16,156 bases of DNA from the NCBI GenBank assembly GCA_934754975.1, contig CAKVKI010000028.1, forward strand, positions 1 to 16,156, in the 5' to 3' direction. A model generated the notes under the pieces. That model saw only the letters and a program-made list of their open reading frames with translations, made no database searches and was not told the DNA's origin. Every line of letters begins with the position of its first letter. Position 1 is the first letter of the stretch. The DNA comes from an uncultured Alistipes sp. (GTDB taxonomy: Bacteria > Bacteroidota > Bacteroidia > Bacteroidales > Rikenellaceae). This document shows positions 14,184 to 16,156 of the stretch, in pieces. The position numbers and the translations under genes were made by a program.

Positions 14184-15509
14184 ATGACAGACGAATTGAT
14201 GTCGGAGATCAAAGCCCCGAAGACGGACGGTTCGATCATTATGGTGGTGGGCGTCGGCGGCGCCGGCGGCAATGCCGTGAACCATATGTGGAACCTGGGT
14301 ATACGGGGTGTGACGTTCATGGTTTGCAATACCGATCAGCAGGCGCTGGACAAGAGTCCCGTGGAGTTGAAGATACGTCTCGGCGCGGAGGGCCTGGGGG
14401 CCGGAAACGATCCTGAGAACGGCCGCCGTGCGGCTGTGGAGTCGCTGCCGGAGATACGCCAGCACCTCGAAGAGTCCGGGACGCGCATGCTCTTCATCAC
14501 GGCGGGCATGGGCGGCGGCACGGGTACGGGCGCGTCGCCGGTCATCGCCAAGCTGGCCAAGGAGATGGGACTGCTGACCGTGGCGATCGTCACCTCGCCG
14601 CTGGCCGTCGAGGGCAAGATCCGCTACGAGCAGGCTTTCAGGGGCATCGAGGAGCTGCGGCAGAGCGTGGATTCGCTGCTGATCATCAACAACGAGAATA
14701 TTCTCGAAATATACGGGCGTCTGTCGCTCAAGCAGGCGTTCGGCAAGGCCGACGACATTCTGTGTTCGGCGGCCAAAGGCATTGCCGAGATCATCACCGT
14801 AGAGAGCGACCTGGTGAACGTCGATTTCGCCGACGTCTCGAAGGTCATGCGCGACAGCGGCCGCGCCCATATGGCCGTGGCGACGGCCGAGGGCGACAAC
14901 CGCGCCGAAGCTGCCGCCGAAGCGTCGTTGCGTTCGCCGCTGCTGGACCACAACCTGATTTCGGGTGCGAAGAATATCCTGCTCAACATCTCGGTATCGG
15001 ACGCCGACGGCCTGATGTACGAGGAGGTGGTGCGGATTCTGGAGTACATTCAGTCCCACGCCAGCGTGCAGGACGAAAACGGCGCGATTCACAACGCCAA
15101 CATCATATGGGGTACGAGCGAAAAGCCCCAGTTGGGCAACGCCATCGAACTGGTGGTCGTGGCCACGGGATTCGCAGGCGACGCATCGTCCGCAGGGACG
15201 ATGAAGCAGATCATTCCCCCGGTGCGGACCGTGGAGCCGGTGAAAGAGCCGGTGGCTCCCGTGCTGGAGCCGATCAAGCCGGTACTGCCGCCCAAAGCCG
15301 CCGCGCAGCGGCCGCCCGAACAGGTGATGCTGGGGGCGAAATCAACGCGTTACAGCAACATCGACCTGCTGCTGAGCAAGCCGGCCTATCAGTCGCGCAA
15401 CTCGAAATTCGTCGTGCAGATGCCCGGCGGGCGCAAAGAGGTGCTGAAGGAGGAGAACGACGGCAGCCAGCCGGCGCAGGATGCGCAGGGCGGGTCGCTT
15501 TTTGATTAA
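14184..15509 (+). CDS. ftsZ: Cell division protein FtsZ
   Basis: FtsZ is the tubulin-like GTPase that polymerises into the Z-ring. The protein has 441 residues (E. coli 383). It shows T1 VVGVGGAGGNAVNHM, the tubulin signature GMGGGTGTG (108-116), and the T7 loop NVDFAD (N212, D214, D217), which completes the GTPase site of the neighbouring subunit. The T5 region reads SPLAVEG where most FtsZ proteins have a PF-x-FEG type sequence. After the core (to about residue 330) comes a Pro/Val-rich linker and a tail with LLLSKPAYQSRNSKF, which may be the local form of the C-terminal partner-binding peptide; the chain ends in GGSLFD. The ATG has a clear Shine-Dalgarno. Several stop codons in a row (15507-15516) end the frame before the next gene. 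Confidence 0.97.
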   Translation: MTDELMSEIKAPKTDGSIIMVVGVGGAGGNAVNHMWNLGIRGVTFMVCNTDQQALDKSPVELKIRLGAEGLGAGNDPENGRRAAVESLPEIRQHLEESGTRMLFITAGMGGGTGTGASPVIAKLAKEMGLLTVAIVTSPLAVEGKIRYEQAFRGIEELRQSVDSLLIINNENILEIYGRLSLKQAFGKADDILCSAAKGIAEIITVESDLVNVDFADVSKVMRDSGRAHMAVATAEGDNRAEAAAEASLRSPLLDHNLISGAKNILLNISVSDADGLMYEEVVRILEYIQSHASVQDENGAIHNANIIWGTSEKPQLGNAIELVVVATGFAGDASSAGTMKQIIPPVRTVEPVKEPVAPVLEPIKPVLPPKAAAQRPPEQVMLGAKSTRYSNIDLLLSKPAYQSRNSKFVVQMPGGRKEVLKEENDGSQPAQDAQGGSLFD

Positions 15510-15525
15510 CTAATAAACCGCCGGT

Positions 15526-16156
15526 TTGGAGGAGAGCATAACTTCGTGGATTACGTTTAACGGGTTTTCGGGCCATATCGCCGTGCTGTGTGCGGTGACG
15601 CTGGGTCTGCTGTGCGTTTCGGCGCTCGTGTCGGGGGCTGAAACTTCGTTTTTCTCGCTGTCGCACAACGATATCCGCCGCCTGCGCAAACGCACCACGG
15701 CGTCGGCCGAAGCGGTACTCCGACTGCTGACGAACGTGGACCTGCTGCTGGCGACGATCCTGGTGGTGAACAACCTGGTGAATATCTGCATCGTCATCCT
15801 CACGTCGAGCATCATTGATTCGGTTTTCACCTTCCTGCGTTTCGAATTCCTCTTCAAGACCGTTCTGGTTACTTTCCTCTTGCTGCTCTTCGGCGAAATA
15901 CTGCCCAAAGTGCTGGCGCAGACTATTCCCGTGCGCTTCGCGCAGTTCGCCGCGCGGCCCCTTACGGTGCTGCGGTGGATCTTCTATCCGGTATCCTATG
16001 CGCTCGTGCGCACGAGCAGCCGCATCAGCGAGAAGGCTTCGCACAAGAGCGAGATTTCGCTCGACGAGCTGGCCGACGCGGTGGATATGACCCAGAGTTC
16101 GAGTCCCGAGGAGCATGTGATGCTGTCGGGAATCGTCAATTTCGTCAATACCGAGG
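15526..16156 (+). CDS. gldE: GldE-like CNNM/CBS membrane protein, 5' part
   Basis: The frame runs open to the window edge and gives the first 210 residues. They form the CNNM (DUF21) transmembrane domain of the HlyC/CorC family: helix 1 (about 17-38) with SALVSGAETSFFSLS, helix 2 (about 71-97, NVDLLLATILVVNNLVNI), helix 3 (110-122) followed by the hallmark GEILPK (123-128), and a fourth near 145-165. CBS and CorC domains would lie beyond the edge. In Bacteroidota this type is named GldE, after its role with other Gld lipoproteins in gliding; in non-gliding gut relatives its role may be ion transport or an envelope function. There is no ATG in the right place: the TTG at 15526 is the best start, because in-frame stops lie at 15511 and 15514. 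The GldE name is likely, but CorC-like is the safer minimal call. Confidence 0.82.
   Translation, partial: MEESITSWITFNGFSGHIAVLCAVTLGLLCVSALVSGAETSFFSLSHNDIRRLRKRTTASAEAVLRLLTNVDLLLATILVVNNLVNICIVILTSSIIDSVFTFLRFEFLFKTVLVTFLLLLFGEILPKVLAQTIPVRFAQFAARPLTVLRWIFYPVSYALVRTSSRISEKASHKSEISLDELADAVDMTQSSSPEEHVMLSGIVNFVNTE

Noticed and set aside
12288..15092. Open frame of 934 codons on the - strand across ftsA and ftsZ
   Set aside because: Antisense shadow of ftsA and ftsZ with the same biased composition and no recognisable motif; it also crosses the spacer only by chance.
1..16156. A novel defence, mobile or biosynthetic system
   Set aside because: All sizeable genes on the + strand belong to known housekeeping families; I see no transposase, integrase, nuclease-toxin pair, CRISPR repeat or biosynthetic cassette.

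Overview
This window looks like chromosomal DNA from a high-GC member of the Bacteroidota, most likely an Alistipes-like Rikenellaceae. The reasons are GC-rich third codon positions, Bacteroidota-type promoters (TTTG, about 20 bases, then TAnnTTTG), starts mostly without a Shine-Dalgarno sequence, a GldE-type protein, and an FtsQ that ends in VVCKK. The genus is an inference. All genes read on the + strand. I see no rRNA, tRNA, CRISPR array, insertion sequence, prophage or toxin cassette.

Layout. (1) 1-630 is the 3' part of a TIGR01212-type radical SAM gene. (2) 631-810 carries two tandem promoters on an imperfect 72-base direct duplication. They feed a tightly packed operon: YitT-family membrane protein, priA and comF, where each gene overlaps the next. 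(3) 4669-4840 holds a 10-base-arm palindrome and a promoter for dnaB (4841-6400). (4) 6401-6791 is a GC-rich, hairpin-containing spacer without a convincing gene. (5) yifB (comM-like Mg-chelatase AAA+ protein) overlaps a 51-residue glycine-rich membrane protein, which is followed after one base by murG. Then come murC, ftsQ, ftsA and ftsZ. (6) The window ends inside a CNNM/CBS membrane protein of the GldE type.

Two themes stand out. Replication and DNA-processing genes (priA, comF, dnaB, yifB) precede the distal part of the division and cell-wall (dcw) cluster: murG and murC make lipid II precursors, and ftsQ, ftsA and ftsZ build the divisome. The dcw block is detached from its usual upstream partners (mraY, murD, ftsW), since yifB and a small membrane protein sit immediately before murG.

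Most of the window is housekeeping. The least ordinary features are a charged insertion of about 100 residues in the periplasmic part of FtsQ, the small glycine-zipper-like gene before murG, the duplicated promoter with a palindrome over each -33 box, the dyad upstream of dnaB, and the run of non-ATG starts in the fts block.
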